Part shown: in pieces, positions 7,631-17,302 of the stretch
Numbering within the stretch: position 1 is the stretch's first letter
How the letters are laid out: every line of letters starts with the position of its first letter
Origin: Fibrobacter sp.
GTDB lineage: Bacteria; Fibrobacterota; Fibrobacteria; Fibrobacterales; Fibrobacteraceae
DNA length: 64,000 nt
Assembly (NCBI GenBank): GCA_017550445.1
Contig: JAFZOV010000102.1
Location: forward strand, 3,668-67,667
Reading direction: 5' to 3'
Translations under genes and position numbers: made by a program
The notes under the pieces: model-generated
The model's input: only the letters and a program-made list of their open reading frames with translations
What the model was told of the DNA's origin: nothing
Databases searched by the model: none

Positions 7631-10372
7631 ATGGTAAAAAAATTTTTCCTCTTTGCAATGATTGTCTGTTTCTTGGGAGCATGCAGCAACAGTAGCAACG
7701 TCTCATCTTCGGAACCAGACCCTATTCAAAACGCAGCTGATTCGACCAAAGAATCCCATGAGGGAATGATACTTGTTAAAGGATCCGAAAGGGCTGCCAT
7801 TATAGGCACAAACAAAAAAGGAGCCAAAGAAACCGAAACTCCGGAATTAAGAGCCATCCTAGATTACGACTATTTTATGGATTCAGCCTTAGTTAGATGC
7901 AAGGATTTCAAATCGGTAATGGAAGGAACAAAGCTCGCGCAATCCTTAAAATGCAACAACAACGAACCCATTACCGACATAACCTTCTTTGACGCGGTTC
8001 TTTTTGCCAATAAAAAAAGCAAACAGGCGAAACTCGACACCGTTTACGACTATGCAAATACAACTTTTGATAACGAAGGACACTGCACAAACTTAAGTGG
8101 ATTTTTATTCTATGCGGAGCGTAAAGGGTTCCGTCTTCCAACCGAAGCAGAATGGATTAAAGGTGCAAGTGGTTCGTACGATTTACATTTTCCAAATAAC
8201 TTAAGAGAATGGTCAAATGACTATTTGGGAAAATTAAAAGACACAACTATTGTGAATTTTGCAGGTGCAAAAAACGCAAACGATCTCGACGAAAGAGTTA
8301 TAAAAAACTTTGATACCGAAACCGATTCTTCAAAGCCAAGCCTGTTCTCGCGGGGTGATGTATACACCGTCACATCGGCATCTCATGCAGATTATATCGG
8401 GTTTCGCCTCGTTATTGGAACAATCCCTAACGCCACCTGGATGAACAACGACGGAATCACCTCAAGCTCCCCCATTTCGATTCTTGCCAAAGCCGTTGAC
8501 CTTTGGGATTTTTCAAAAACCAGCTACATGAAAATGATTTTCCGCAACGACCTGACAGGGAATCTGGCCTTTATCGATTACAATGAAAATGGAAGTTCGA
8601 TTAACGAAATTGTCGATACCATTTCCGCATACCATCCTGACATTTCACCAGATGGTAATTGGGTCGCTTTCTGCACCGGGCTTGAAGGGGTTTCTAACCA
8701 ATCATCGCTTTATGTCAGGCACATAGATTCCATTGGGTCGAACTTGGTAAAACTTAATGTTGAAAGTGCCGCCATTCCCCGTTGGAATGTACTCGAAAAC
8801 GGAGATACCGTCATTACCTACGTTACAAACCCAGGAAACAACAAAGACGAAACGACATTTAAAAGCTATAGCACCTGGCAAGTCACTTTTGCAAACGGTA
8901 AATTCGGCAAACCACAAAAGCTATTTGACGGAGCATACCATGGAGGCATAAGCAACGGCTTAGCAATATCTGGAGCAAGACTTTTACGAGCAAGAGTTCA
9001 CGACAAAGACACTATTTGGTACAATAACGAACAAGCCTGCAACGCATCTCTTTCTAAAGACAACTCTAGACGCACTGCGTTTCTGGACTTCGGCGGGAAA
9101 ACCGGCCAAACCTTTGTCGGGAAAAAATACTCGACGCACCAGTACATCCTTATTGCCGATAGCACTGGAAAATTAACAAGCTATGTACAGGCTCCAACTG
9201 GTTATACTTTTGACCACAGCGAATGGACTGTTGGCGAAACAAACAACAACATTGTCGCAACCCTTGTAAATTCCAATGGAGCCCACAAAAGAATTTCACT
9301 GATAAATCTCACCAGTCAAAATATCACAGACCTTATCGAAGGTGATGAAGTATGGCATCCTTGTTTTTGGACAAAGCCACAAATGAATGTTTCATCATCT
9401 AGCAGCAACGCTGGTGAAGATTCCAACCTGTCTAGTAGCAGCGGATTTGCACTTGACCCTGATAGCGCAGGAATATATTATAAACCAGGCGCAAGCTATA
9501 AAGCAATAAACATGCGCATAAAAATGGAGCTTCTTTGGAAATACAAGGACACTTCAAACACGGTTATACTCGGTTCATCTCGTTCAAAAAACAGCATCAT
9601 TCCAAACAATTTTAGCGAACCATTCCATGCTATCAATTTGGGAAACTCTGGATTCACTTTAAATGAAACATCTTTTCTTTATTTTAATTACGTGATGCCA
9701 CATGTAAAAAAGATTAGGTATTTGGTTGTTTCATTAGATATTGACTTATGGTGGATAAAGCCTACTAGCAATAACAATTTCTTCTATTCAGAATACAAGG
9801 AGTTTCCTGGATATATTTACGACCAGAATCATCAATTTTGGAAAGATGGACTTCCAGACAACATGTATCAACTTACTTATGAATCCATAGGGGGATCCAC
9901 ATACGCTAAAAAATTCAGGGATACTAGAGGTTACGAACAATATAACGATGTTGCCGGCTGGAGCGAAAATCCTACAATTGGGCATGACTCTACATGGATG
10001 GAAAAAGACCCCTCTCTTTATGAAAATTCTTTTAAGATGTTTAAAGACATTGTTGAAAGCTGCAACAAGAACCAAATCTACATCATTGGGATTATTTTCC
10101 CGCAAAGTCCTGGCTACAAAAACACAGGATCATTCGGTTACGGCGGGCCTCAACGTAGCAAGGCTATTTCTGTCCTTAACGACCTTAACGACTTAAGCAA
10201 GAAATACCCTTATTTCATCTTGATGGACGAAAATAAAATGGGCGACCACGATTATTCCGACGAAATGGCTAGAGACGAAGAACACTTAGCCCATCTCGGA
10301 GCTATCCAAATCACACACCGTCTTGACTCCCTAATGCAAACGCTTAACATCAATGGGGAAGACAATCCCTAA
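7631..10372 (+). CDS. TIGR02171-like Fibrobacter paralogous lipoprotein
   Basis: Large predicted lipoprotein of 913 residues with lipobox LGAC (Cys18). Three regions are visible. Residues of about 40-275 resemble a formylglycine-generating-enzyme/sulfatase-modifying fold, with RLPTEAEW near 172. Residues of about 300-580 look like a TolB-type beta-propeller (HPDISPDGNWVAF). After a Ser-rich linker, residues of about 620-913 look like an SGNH-type hydrolase or acyltransferase: VILGSSRSKNS near 647 and DEEHLAHLGA near 880 would hold the Ser and the Asp-His pair. Size, lipoprotein signal and genus fit family TIGR02171, whose function is unknown. The CotH gene starts directly at its stop codon, so the two probably act together at the cell surface. 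Base composition is AT-richer than in neighbouring housekeeping genes. Confidence 0.75.
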   Translation: MVKKFFLFAMIVCFLGACSNSSNVSSSEPDPIQNAADSTKESHEGMILVKGSERAAIIGTNKKGAKETETPELRAILDYDYFMDSALVRCKDFKSVMEGTKLAQSLKCNNNEPITDITFFDAVLFANKKSKQAKLDTVYDYANTTFDNEGHCTNLSGFLFYAERKGFRLPTEAEWIKGASGSYDLHFPNNLREWSNDYLGKLKDTTIVNFAGAKNANDLDERVIKNFDTETDSSKPSLFSRGDVYTVTSASHADYIGFRLVIGTIPNATWMNNDGITSSSPISILAKAVDLWDFSKTSYMKMIFRNDLTGNLAFIDYNENGSSINEIVDTISAYHPDISPDGNWVAFCTGLEGVSNQSSLYVRHIDSIGSNLVKLNVESAAIPRWNVLENGDTVITYVTNPGNNKDETTFKSYSTWQVTFANGKFGKPQKLFDGAYHGGISNGLAISGARLLRARVHDKDTIWYNNEQACNASLSKDNSRRTAFLDFGGKTGQTFVGKKYSTHQYILIADSTGKLTSYVQAPTGYTFDHSEWTVGETNNNIVATLVNSNGAHKRISLINLTSQNITDLIEGDEVWHPCFWTKPQMNVSSSSSNAGEDSNLSSSSGFALDPDSAGIYYKPGASYKAINMRIKMELLWKYKDTSNTVILGSSRSKNSIIPNNFSEPFHAINLGNSGFTLNETSFLYFNYVMPHVKKIRYLVVSLDIDLWWIKPTSNNNFFYSEYKEFPGYIYDQNHQFWKDGLPDNMYQLTYESIGGSTYAKKFRDTRGYEQYNDVAGWSENPTIGHDSTWMEKDPSLYENSFKMFKDIVESCNKNQIYIIGIIFPQSPGYKNTGSFGYGGPQRSKAISVLNDLNDLSKKYPYFILMDENKMGDHDYSDEMARDEEHLAHLGAIQITHRLDSLMQTLNINGEDNP

Positions 10373-11593
10373 ATGCATAAGTCTATCGTCATATTATTTT
10401 CACTCGGTCTATTCCTTACCTCATGTGTTTGGAACGACACCGAGAGCAACCCCGATTTTTTGCCGTTGGACGATTCAGAATACCCCTACGCAGACTTGCC
10501 TCGACTTGTAATTGAAACGGAAAACTTCGCTCAAATCAATGATAGAGAAACAAAGATTCCCTCTATGTTGCAAATTTACGGCAAGAATGGCCCCGAAAGC
10601 GAAGTTTTAGATTTGACCGTTAAAGGGCGCGGGCATTCCAGCTTTACCATGGTAAAATACAGCATCAAGCTAAATTTTGAACAAAAACAGAGCTTATTCG
10701 GAATGCCAAAAGACAAGGAATGGGATTTGATTTCCAACCAACGTGACAAAAGCATGCTCCGAAATCATTTCACTTACCAGTTAGCGCACACTTTGCATGA
10801 TGACTATTCTCCCCGCAATCAATTCGTAGAACTATACCTGAACCGCAACTATATGGGAATCTATCTACTGGTAGAACACGTTAAAGTTGCTGAGCATCGA
10901 GTCAACATTCCCAAAAGTGATTCCAGTTTCCTTTTTGAAAAAACGAGAGATGCAGATGATGACGATATACTATTGCAGAGTTACCTCAATTGTACTTTCA
11001 ACATCAAGTATCCCAAAAACCCAACCCAACAAAGCCTTGAACTTCTAGAATCGCACATCAACGAATTTGAAAAAGGTATTTCTAACGACAGCATTGCGCT
11101 TTCTAAATGGATCGATATTGAAGATTTTGTGCGCTACTACTGGATCCAAGAATTTTCAAAGAACATTGACGGAGCATTCGGGCGAAGCATCTTTATCACT
11201 TGGCAATACAACACCCCGTTCCAAATGGGACCAGTTTGGGACTTCGATGTCGCCTACGGAATCGGAAACACGAGAATGATGAGCCCCTACGACTGGTACG
11301 TCCGTTATCAAGGGTGGTACAAGCATCTTTTCAAAAATGACGAATTCAAGAAAGCAGTTGTTCAGTATTGGAAAGACAACCGCAAGACATTCTTAGACGC
11401 CATTGATTCCTTAGAACCCGCCGCGAAACGTTTAAGCAAGGCTTCTGTAAACGAATTCAAGCGCTGGCCCACGCTACAAAACGACACGGACTGGCCCTTT
11501 GTCGATTCTTACAAGAACTACAACGAATCCGTAGATAGTTTAAAGGCCTGGATTAATCAACGAATCCAGTGGATTGACGCCAACGTAAGATAA
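10373..11593 (+). CDS. CotH-kinase family lipoprotein (first copy)
   Basis: 406-residue lipoprotein (lipobox LTSC, Cys18) of the CotH family, which includes atypical protein kinases of spore coats and many bacterial surface proteins. Recognisable blocks are LTVKGRGHSSF (about 80-90), KYSIKLNFEQKQSLFGMPKDKEWDL in two adjoining stretches, the NYMGIYLLVEHV segment, and GPVWDFDVAYG (about 285-295). The last two hold the expected Glu and Asp metal or ATP ligands. The start abuts the stop of the TIGR02171 gene, with GGGGAAG inside that gene as ribosome binding site. Its last 54 nt overlap the convergent CotH paralogue. The target is unknown. Confidence 0.85.
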   Translation: MHKSIVILFSLGLFLTSCVWNDTESNPDFLPLDDSEYPYADLPRLVIETENFAQINDRETKIPSMLQIYGKNGPESEVLDLTVKGRGHSSFTMVKYSIKLNFEQKQSLFGMPKDKEWDLISNQRDKSMLRNHFTYQLAHTLHDDYSPRNQFVELYLNRNYMGIYLLVEHVKVAEHRVNIPKSDSSFLFEKTRDADDDDILLQSYLNCTFNIKYPKNPTQQSLELLESHINEFEKGISNDSIALSKWIDIEDFVRYYWIQEFSKNIDGAFGRSIFITWQYNTPFQMGPVWDFDVAYGIGNTRMMSPYDWYVRYQGWYKHLFKNDEFKKAVVQYWKDNRKTFLDAIDSLEPAAKRLSKASVNEFKRWPTLQNDTDWPFVDSYKNYNESVDSLKAWINQRIQWIDANVR

Positions 11594-12904
11594 GTTTTCC
11601 TTTCGCATCGCGAATTCAATCCAAAAGTACCTTTCGATAATCCATTTTTTCAGGCCTTCGACAGCATCCTCATAGTCTTCATGGGCCGCAAAGTGGATAT
11701 TCCCGTCAATATGCTTAAGGATTCTCCAGCGTCTAAAATTATTCTCAGCTGCCTTTTCCAGTACATTGTATAAGGAATCCACATCCGTTAAAAGTTTTCG
11801 GAAAGACGACTTATTTTGATGCCAAAAGCGAACCATTGTATTTCTCACAACCGAATCCTTAAACACGTAGGCATTCCAATAAGAATTTTTCACATGCCAG
11901 CCTTCGGTCAGTCTTATATGTTCTTTTATATGTCCTCCAAAAGAAAGGTCAAAGTCCCAAATCGGCCCCATCCTTATGACATCATTTTGAGCCCAGGTAA
12001 AATAAACGCTTGTATAAAAAGCCGCATCAGGATTCTTCGAAAATTCCTGAAGCCAAAAATGCTTCACATATTCATCCACGTCAATCCAGTCATTCATGCC
12101 ATTGTCTTTACCAACAACAACACTTTTTAAATATTTTTCGAAATTTCGAAGATAGTTTTTCAACGCAGCAAGGCTTTCTTCAGACGCATTTCTTGGTTCA
12201 TGAATACGAAACGGCATTTCACCCGTACTCTTCAGCACATTCAAAGAAATAACTTGTTCGCCTTTTTTGTACTTGCCATCGACTTCAACTATATAAGAAT
12301 TTTCATTTTCAGGAAGATTTATCCTGTTCCGTGATTTTTTGATGGTTTCCGTCAACAAGTAAACGCCTAGATATTCATTGTTCAGAAAGAATTCTACAAA
12401 TTCGCATCGAGGCGAGTAGTACGCGCCAATCCTATCAGACAGACGGTACATGAGGTAATTTTTCATCAAGGACTTGTCCGCATAATTTCCAACAAGCGCC
12501 CAGTCCCTATCCTCGGGCATTCCCAGCAGGGACTGTTTCTGAACAAATTCAAGCTTATAGCCTTTTTGAGGAGTCATCCAAGAAGAATTTCCTCTCCCCC
12601 GGATAGTCAATTCCATCGCATCGGCTTCAAGGCCATGTTCTCCCCAAATCCACATTGTCGCAGGGATTTCCGTTTCACGGTCGCTAACAGCAACATTTCC
12701 TTCCGTTTCAATGACCACTCTTGGAATTCCCGCATACGGGTAAGTCCTATTCAAATCCTCCAGAATTGAATAAGCACCTCCCGTTTCTACCAGAGCATTG
12801 ATTTCTTCAACAGTATATGAATAATCACTGTTACTACAGGCAAAAAGCATTGCCCCCATAAGTAACACACATAAAATTTTATATTCACATACACAAAATC
12901 GCAT
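11540..12904 (-). CDS. CotH-kinase family lipoprotein (second copy)
   Basis: Paralogue of the facing gene. ATG 12904 is preferred over the in-frame GTG at 12913; the protein then has 454 residues. Lipobox LFAC follows a hydrophobic stretch. The same blocks occur: LTIRGRGNSSW, QKQSLLGMPEDRDWAL, YLGVYLLTETI, GPIWDFDLSFGG. The shared family end (WIEFAMR here, WIDANVR in the partner) is followed by about 20 extra residues, which are read antisense to the last codons of the convergent paralogue. The two genes thus share 54 bp tail to tail with no room for a terminator between them. Confidence 0.85.
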   Translation of the reverse strand: MRFCVCEYKILCVLLMGAMLFACSNSDYSYTVEEINALVETGGAYSILEDLNRTYPYAGIPRVVIETEGNVAVSDRETEIPATMWIWGEHGLEADAMELTIRGRGNSSWMTPQKGYKLEFVQKQSLLGMPEDRDWALVGNYADKSLMKNYLMYRLSDRIGAYYSPRCEFVEFFLNNEYLGVYLLTETIKKSRNRINLPENENSYIVEVDGKYKKGEQVISLNVLKSTGEMPFRIHEPRNASEESLAALKNYLRNFEKYLKSVVVGKDNGMNDWIDVDEYVKHFWLQEFSKNPDAAFYTSVYFTWAQNDVIRMGPIWDFDLSFGGHIKEHIRLTEGWHVKNSYWNAYVFKDSVVRNTMVRFWHQNKSSFRKLLTDVDSLYNVLEKAAENNFRRWRILKHIDGNIHFAAHEDYEDAVEGLKKWIIERYFWIEFAMRKENLSYVGVNPLDSLINPGL

Positions 12905-12951
12905 GTCAACCACAATTACAGATCATTCCCATCCAGCCCCATTTCATGTTG

Positions 12952-12979
12952 ATTGAGCTCAATATATACTTTTTTGAGC
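12952..12979. promoter_or_regulatory. Palindromic operator-like site between CotH and the polysaccharide operon
   Basis: ATTGAGCTCAAT (12952-12963) is a perfect palindrome. A third half site TTGAGC lies at 12974-12979, exactly 21 nt (two helical turns) after the first TTGAGC (12953). This arrangement suits a dimeric regulator of one or both divergent genes. Confidence 0.4.
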
Positions 12980-13032
12980 AAGACAAATGTTCTTTTTTTC
13001 TATTTTTTGAAGGCAAGAGGAAAAATAGCACT

Positions 13033-13758
13033 ATGAATATTGGCGTCATTTTCGCAGGCGGCGTCGGGACCCGCATGCACAGCAGAGACCTACCGAAACA
13101 GTTTTTAAAGATTCACGACAAGCCCATCATTGTCCACACCATCGGGCATTTTGAAAACTGCGAAGACATTGATTCTGTTGTTGTCGTCTGCGTAAAGGAA
13201 TGGATCGACCATCTCAAAAAGCTAATAGATACATACCATCTCAAAAAAATCAAAGCAGTCGTCCCCGGAGGCGAATCTGGGCAGTTATCCATTTACAACG
13301 GTCTTCGCGCAGCAAATGACATTGCCAAAGACGAACCGTCCATCGTACTCATCCACGATGGGGTACGCCCGCTAATCAATTCCCAGTTACTTTCGCAAAA
13401 CGTTCAATGCGTCAAGCAATTCGGTTCTTCAATCACGAGCGCAACAGTCAAGGAAACTCTTGTTGAAATCGACGATGAAAACAACATAAAGGTTGTGCAG
13501 GACAGGCCCCATTCCCGAGTCGCCAAGGCCCCACAATGTTTCTGGCTCAAGGATATCCTCGCTGCACATGAAAAGGCCCTTTCCGAGAACCGCCACGATT
13601 TTATAGATTCCTGCACTCTGATGCAACATTACGGTTACCATCTCCACATGACCGACGGGCCGTTCGAAAACATCAAGATTACGACTCCCGATGATTTCTA
13701 TATGATGAGGGCGATTTTACAAGTCAAGGAAGACGCCCAGATTTACGGATTGGAGTAG
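13033..13758 (+). CDS. IspD/TarI-family CTP cytidylyltransferase (first copy)
   Basis: Transfers CMP from CTP to a polyol or alditol phosphate. The 241-residue protein has the IspD-fold signature FAGGVGTRM near the N-terminus, DLPKQFL just after it, and IHDGVRP near residue 110. It looks more like ribitol-5-phosphate cytidylyltransferase TarI than like IspD, because KEW and FENIKITTPDD resemble TarI segments and the setting is polysaccharide synthesis. ATG 13033 follows AAGAGG; an in-frame ATG at 12946 would add a low-complexity Phe-rich leader and was rejected. It is the first gene of the plus-strand operon, 2 nt before the next gene. Confidence 0.82.
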   Translation: MNIGVIFAGGVGTRMHSRDLPKQFLKIHDKPIIVHTIGHFENCEDIDSVVVVCVKEWIDHLKKLIDTYHLKKIKAVVPGGESGQLSIYNGLRAANDIAKDEPSIVLIHDGVRPLINSQLLSQNVQCVKQFGSSITSATVKETLVEIDDENNIKVVQDRPHSRVAKAPQCFWLKDILAAHEKALSENRHDFIDSCTLMQHYGYHLHMTDGPFENIKITTPDDFYMMRAILQVKEDAQIYGLE

Positions 13759-13760
13759 GC

Positions 13761-14792
13761 ATGCGTTCAGAAAAAGAACTAATTGACGAGATAAAGGAAC
13801 TCGGTGCGCAAAACACCGCTGTCTTTGGCGCATTAGAAAACAAGACCATATTTATTTCTGGCGCCACAGGACTTATCGGAAGCACCATCATCAAGGCTAT
13901 TGCTACAAATGTTCCCTCGGCAAAAATCGTAGCCTTTGTCCGTGACGAAAACAAGGCAAAAAAGATGTTCCAGAACTACGAACAGAACATTTTGTTCGTA
14001 ACGGGAGATATCCGCGAGCCCATCGTCTTTGATGGCCACGTCGACTACGTCATTCATGCCGCCAGCGAGACGTCCAGCAAGGCTTTTGTCGAAGCGCCCG
14101 TCAGCATTATCGAAATTGCATTGAACGGGACCAAAAATATGCTGGATTTCGCAAGACAGAAAAACGTCCAAGGGTTTGTATACCTATCCAGCATGGAAAT
14201 TTACGGGACGCCCCCCAACGATGACAAGATTTTTGAAAGCCACGGGACAGACCTGGACACCATGAATGTTCGTTCCAGCTATTCCGAAGGAAAACGTCTT
14301 TGCGAAACACTCTGCACTGCATACGCAAGCCAGTTCCAGGTTCCCGCCAAGGTCATCCGCTTGACTCAAACATTCGGCCCGGGTGTTCAATACAACGACG
14401 GACGTGTTTTCGCCGACTTTTCTAGATGCGCCATTGAAAACCGCGACATCATATTGCACACCAAAGGCGAAACCAAGCGCAGCTACCTGTACACCTTGGA
14501 TGCCGTAAGCGCAATTCTCACGGTACTCACCAAAGGAAAGAACGCAGAAGCCTACAACGCCGCCAACGAAGACACCTATTGTTCCATTTACGAAATGGCA
14601 CAACTTGTCGCCCAAAAGATTGCCCAAGGCAAAATCCAGGTAAAGGTGGAAGAAACCGACATTTCCAGCTTCGGGTACGCCAAGACGTTGCACATGAACC
14701 TTGATACTTCAAAGCTGAAGGCGCTCGGCTGGAAGCCCCAAACAAACCTGGGCGAAATGTTTTCTAAAACTATACAAAGCATGAAGGCATAA
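13761..14792 (+). CDS. NAD-dependent epimerase/dehydratase, extended SDR
   Basis: Nucleotide-sugar epimerase or dehydratase of 343 residues. GATGLIGS (about 32-39) is the NAD loop, YLSSMEIYG holds the catalytic Ser, and SYSEGKRLC the Tyr-xxx-Lys pair. The C-terminal half binds the nucleotide sugar in this family. GGAG in the preceding gene's end serves as ribosome binding site. Extended SDRs of this type act on UDP-, dTDP- or CDP-sugars; the neighbouring TarI-like and TagD-like enzymes make a CDP-linked substrate possible, which is inference. Confidence 0.82.
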   Translation: MRSEKELIDEIKELGAQNTAVFGALENKTIFISGATGLIGSTIIKAIATNVPSAKIVAFVRDENKAKKMFQNYEQNILFVTGDIREPIVFDGHVDYVIHAASETSSKAFVEAPVSIIEIALNGTKNMLDFARQKNVQGFVYLSSMEIYGTPPNDDKIFESHGTDLDTMNVRSSYSEGKRLCETLCTAYASQFQVPAKVIRLTQTFGPGVQYNDGRVFADFSRCAIENRDIILHTKGETKRSYLYTLDAVSAILTVLTKGKNAEAYNAANEDTYCSIYEMAQLVAQKIAQGKIQVKVEETDISSFGYAKTLHMNLDTSKLKALGWKPQTNLGEMFSKTIQSMKA

Positions 14793-14862
14793 GACTTTTA
14801 AAGCCCCTTAGCACGGCCCATCAAAATCAAGAAATCGTGAAATTTCTATTTTATAGGCCATA

Positions 14863-16203
14863 ATGAAAAAGGTAATCACATACGGCACGTACGATCTATT
14901 GCACCAAGGGCATATAAACCTGCTCAAGCGAGCGAAGGCTCTTGGCGATTACCTGATTGTTGGCGTTACCAACGACAACTTTGACCGCGACCGGGGCAAG
15001 TTAAATGTACGCAACAACGTTCTGGAACGCGTCGAGGCAGTCAAGGCAACCGGGCTTGCCGACCAGATTATCATCGAGGACTATGTCGGCCAAAAAATTG
15101 ACGACATTCAAAGATACGATGTTGATATTTTTGCCATTGGTAACGACTGGGAAGGAAAATTCGATTACCTGAGTGAATTCTGCCAGGTGGTTTATCTTCC
15201 ACGCACCGAAGGCATCAGTTCCACAATGTTGCGAAACAATTCCCAGGAAACCCTGAGAGTTGGAATTGTCGGCTGCGGTCGCGTTGCACAACGGTTCCCG
15301 TCCGAAGCCGAAGTCGTGAGCGGAGTAAAAGTCTGCGCCGCATACGACACCGACAAAAATGCATTAAACACGTTCGCCAGCCATTTCGAAGGTATCAAGG
15401 CCTGCAGTACTCTTGAAGATTTATACAGTCTTGTTGATGCCGTGTATATTGCGACACCCCACCTTGAGCACTCCGAAAACATAAAGTCGGCCCTACTCGC
15501 CAAGAAACATGTTTTATGCGAAACGCCCATGGTGCTGAACGGCGACAAGGCCAAGGAACTTTACAGGTTCGCTAAGGCACAGGGCGTCATTTTGATGGAA
15601 GCGAACAAAACGGCCCATTGCCCGGCATTCAACCACCTGATGGTCATTCTGAAATCGGGGCTCATTGGCGAAATTGTCGACATCGAGGCTTCCCTTTCGC
15701 AGTTGCTAGACAAGCACGGGCGAGAATTCGACCCCAAGCAGGCCGGCGGCGCCATGTTCGAACAGGGTTCCTACCCGCTCTTGCCGATTCTGAAGCTCTT
15801 GGGAATCAACTACAAGAATATCATATTCTACCCGAGAATGGACAACGGAGTCGACATATTCACAAAGGGTATTATCGAATACCCTAACGCGACAGGCTCC
15901 TTCAAGGTCGGGCTCGGCGTAAAAACAGAAGGCGACTTGGTCATTTCTGGCACGAAGGGCTATGCCTACGTTCCTGCGCCATGGTGGAAAACGGACTACT
16001 TCGAGCTGCGCTACGAAGACGCAAACGACAACAAGAAGTTCTTCTACAAGTGGGACGGATTCGGCCTGCGCTACGAGATACAGGAATTTACCAGTTGCAT
16101 TTTCAACCATCGTCATTCTTCGGCAAGGCTTCGCCGCCGGGAAAGCATTTGCATGGCTGAAATTATGCAAAAATTCAACGAACAATTAACCAGCAAGCAC
16201 TAA
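14863..16203 (+). CDS. Fusion: glycerol-3-phosphate cytidylyltransferase-like plus Gfo/Idh/MocA domain
   Basis: Two enzymes in one 446-residue chain. Residues of about 1-127 match Tag[15 protein letters not shown] with the HxGH site, [11 protein letters not shown], and [14 protein letters not shown]. Residues of about 132-446 are a Gfo/Idh/MocA oxidoreductase with [11 protein letters not shown]. The family's catalytic EKP is changed to ETP (VLCETPMV), so the usual lysine is missing and the oxidoreductase half may be altered or inactive. The arrangement suggests that a CDP-glycerol-like product is handed to the second domain. The 70-nt gap before it holds a TATTTTAT box 8 nt before the ATG, so it may have its own promoter. 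The class V aminotransferase follows 14 nt later. Confidence 0.85.
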   Translation: MKKVITYGTYDLLHQGHINLLKRAKALGDYLIVGVTNDNFDRDRGKLNVRNNVLERVEAVKATGLADQIIIEDYVGQKIDDIQRYDVDIFAIGNDWEGKFDYLSEFCQVVYLPRTEGISSTMLRNNSQETLRVGIVGCGRVAQRFPSEAEVVSGVKVCAAYDTDKNALNTFASHFEGIKACSTLEDLYSLVDAVYIATPHLEHSENIKSALLAKKHVLCETPMVLNGDKAKELYRFAKAQGVILMEANKTAHCPAFNHLMVILKSGLIGEIVDIEASLSQLLDKHGREFDPKQAGGAMFEQGSYPLLPILKLLGINYKNIIFYPRMDNGVDIFTKGIIEYPNATGSFKVGLGVKTEGDLVISGTKGYAYVPAPWWKTDYFELRYEDANDNKKFFYKWDGFGLRYEIQEFTSCIFNHRHSSARLRRRESICMAEIMQKFNEQLTSKH

Positions 16204-16217
16204 TTGAGGTTAAAGAG

Positions 16218-17291
16218 GTGATTAACTTTACGGTCGGTCCAGTACAATCCAGCGACGCTGTCCGCGCCATCGGTGCAGAACAGGTTCCCTATTTCCGTAC
16301 TGCGGAATTTTCTGAACTGATGTTCGAGAATGAACGCCTGATCAAGAAATTCGCAAAGGCTACCGACAACTCCAGGGTCGCCTTCATAACAGGTTCAGGT
16401 TCCGCCGGTATGGAAACCGCCATCATGAACACCCTGACTCCCGCAGACAAGGCTATCATCGTGAACGGCGGAAGCTTCGGCCACCGCTTTGTGGAACTCT
16501 GCGAACTGCACGAAATCCCCTTTGACGAAATCAAGCTTGCCCCGGGCAAGGCCCTAAAGGCAGAACACCTCGCCGCTTACGAAGGCAAAGGGTACACCAC
16601 CTTTATCGTGAACAAGCACGAGACCTCTACCGGTGTCCACTACGACATGCAGCTCATCAGCGACTTCTGCAAGAGAAACAACCTCTTCCTGATTGTCGAC
16701 TGCATCAGCACCTTCCTTGCCGACCCATTCAACATGGCAGAACTCGGCGCAGACATCATGATTACCGGCTCCCAGAAGGCGCTCGCCTGCCCGCCGGGCA
16801 TCTCGGTGATGGCCCTTTCGCCCAAGGCACTTGAGCGAATCGAGCGCACTAAATGCTGCTGCCAGTACCTTGACCTGAAAATCGCCCTGAAGAACGCCGA
16901 ACGCGGCCAGACTCCCTGGACACCGGCCGTAAGCATCTTGCGCCAGATTAACGCACGACTCAAGGAAATCGACGCAAACGGCGGTGTCGAAGCCGAAATC
17001 GCCCGCACCGCATCGCTCGCAAACTACTTCCGCGACCGCATCAAAGGTATGCCCTTTGAAATCGTTTCCGAATCCCTTTCGAATGCAGTCACCCCGCTGC
17101 ACCCGACTACGGCCAGCGCCTACGATATATTCCTCAAGATCAAGGACGAATACGGCATGTGGATTTGCCCGAACGGCGGCGACATGAAGGACACCGTATT
17201 CCGCGTAGGCCATATCGGAGCGCTCACCACTGCGGATTACGACAAGCTGATTGATGCATTCAAGGACCTGCAAAAGAAGGGCTTTATCTAA
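16218..17291 (+). CDS. Class V PLP aminotransferase (AGXT/PhnW-like)
   Basis: 357-residue fold-type I aminotransferase related to alanine-glyoxylate and 2-aminoethylphosphonate transaminases. GSGSAGMET (about 54-62) binds the PLP phosphate, VDCISTF carries the Asp, and [13 protein letters not shown] (about 189-201) the Schiff-base Lys. Start is GTG 16218, with GAGG 8 nt before it. It sits between the TagD-oxidoreductase fusion and two licD genes, so it probably makes an amino group for a surface head group. No PEP mutase or phosphonopyruvate decarboxylase is present, so a true phosphonate pathway is not supported here. Confidence 0.85.
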   Translation: MINFTVGPVQSSDAVRAIGAEQVPYFRTAEFSELMFENERLIKKFAKATDNSRVAFITGSGSAGMETAIMNTLTPADKAIIVNGGSFGHRFVELCELHEIPFDEIKLAPGKALKAEHLAAYEGKGYTTFIVNKHETSTGVHYDMQLISDFCKRNNLFLIVDCISTFLADPFNMAELGADIMITGSQKALACPPGISVMALSPKALERIERTKCCCQYLDLKIALKNAERGQTPWTPAVSILRQINARLKEIDANGGVEAEIARTASLANYFRDRIKGMPFEIVSESLSNAVTPLHPTTASAYDIFLKIKDEYGMWICPNGGDMKDTVFRVGHIGALTTADYDKLIDAFKDLQKKGFI

Positions 17292-17302
17292 GGGATAGTT
17301 CC

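Noticed and set aside
12946..13032. Extended start of the TarI-like gene at 12946
   Set aside because: It would add a Phe/Lys-rich stretch before the universal N-terminal strand and cover the operator-like palindrome; ATG 13033 has AAGAGG.
13033..17291. Phosphonate (aminoethylphosphonate) tailoring pathway
   Set aside because: The class V aminotransferase and cytidylyltransferase fit, but PEP mutase and phosphonopyruvate decarboxylase are not in the window.
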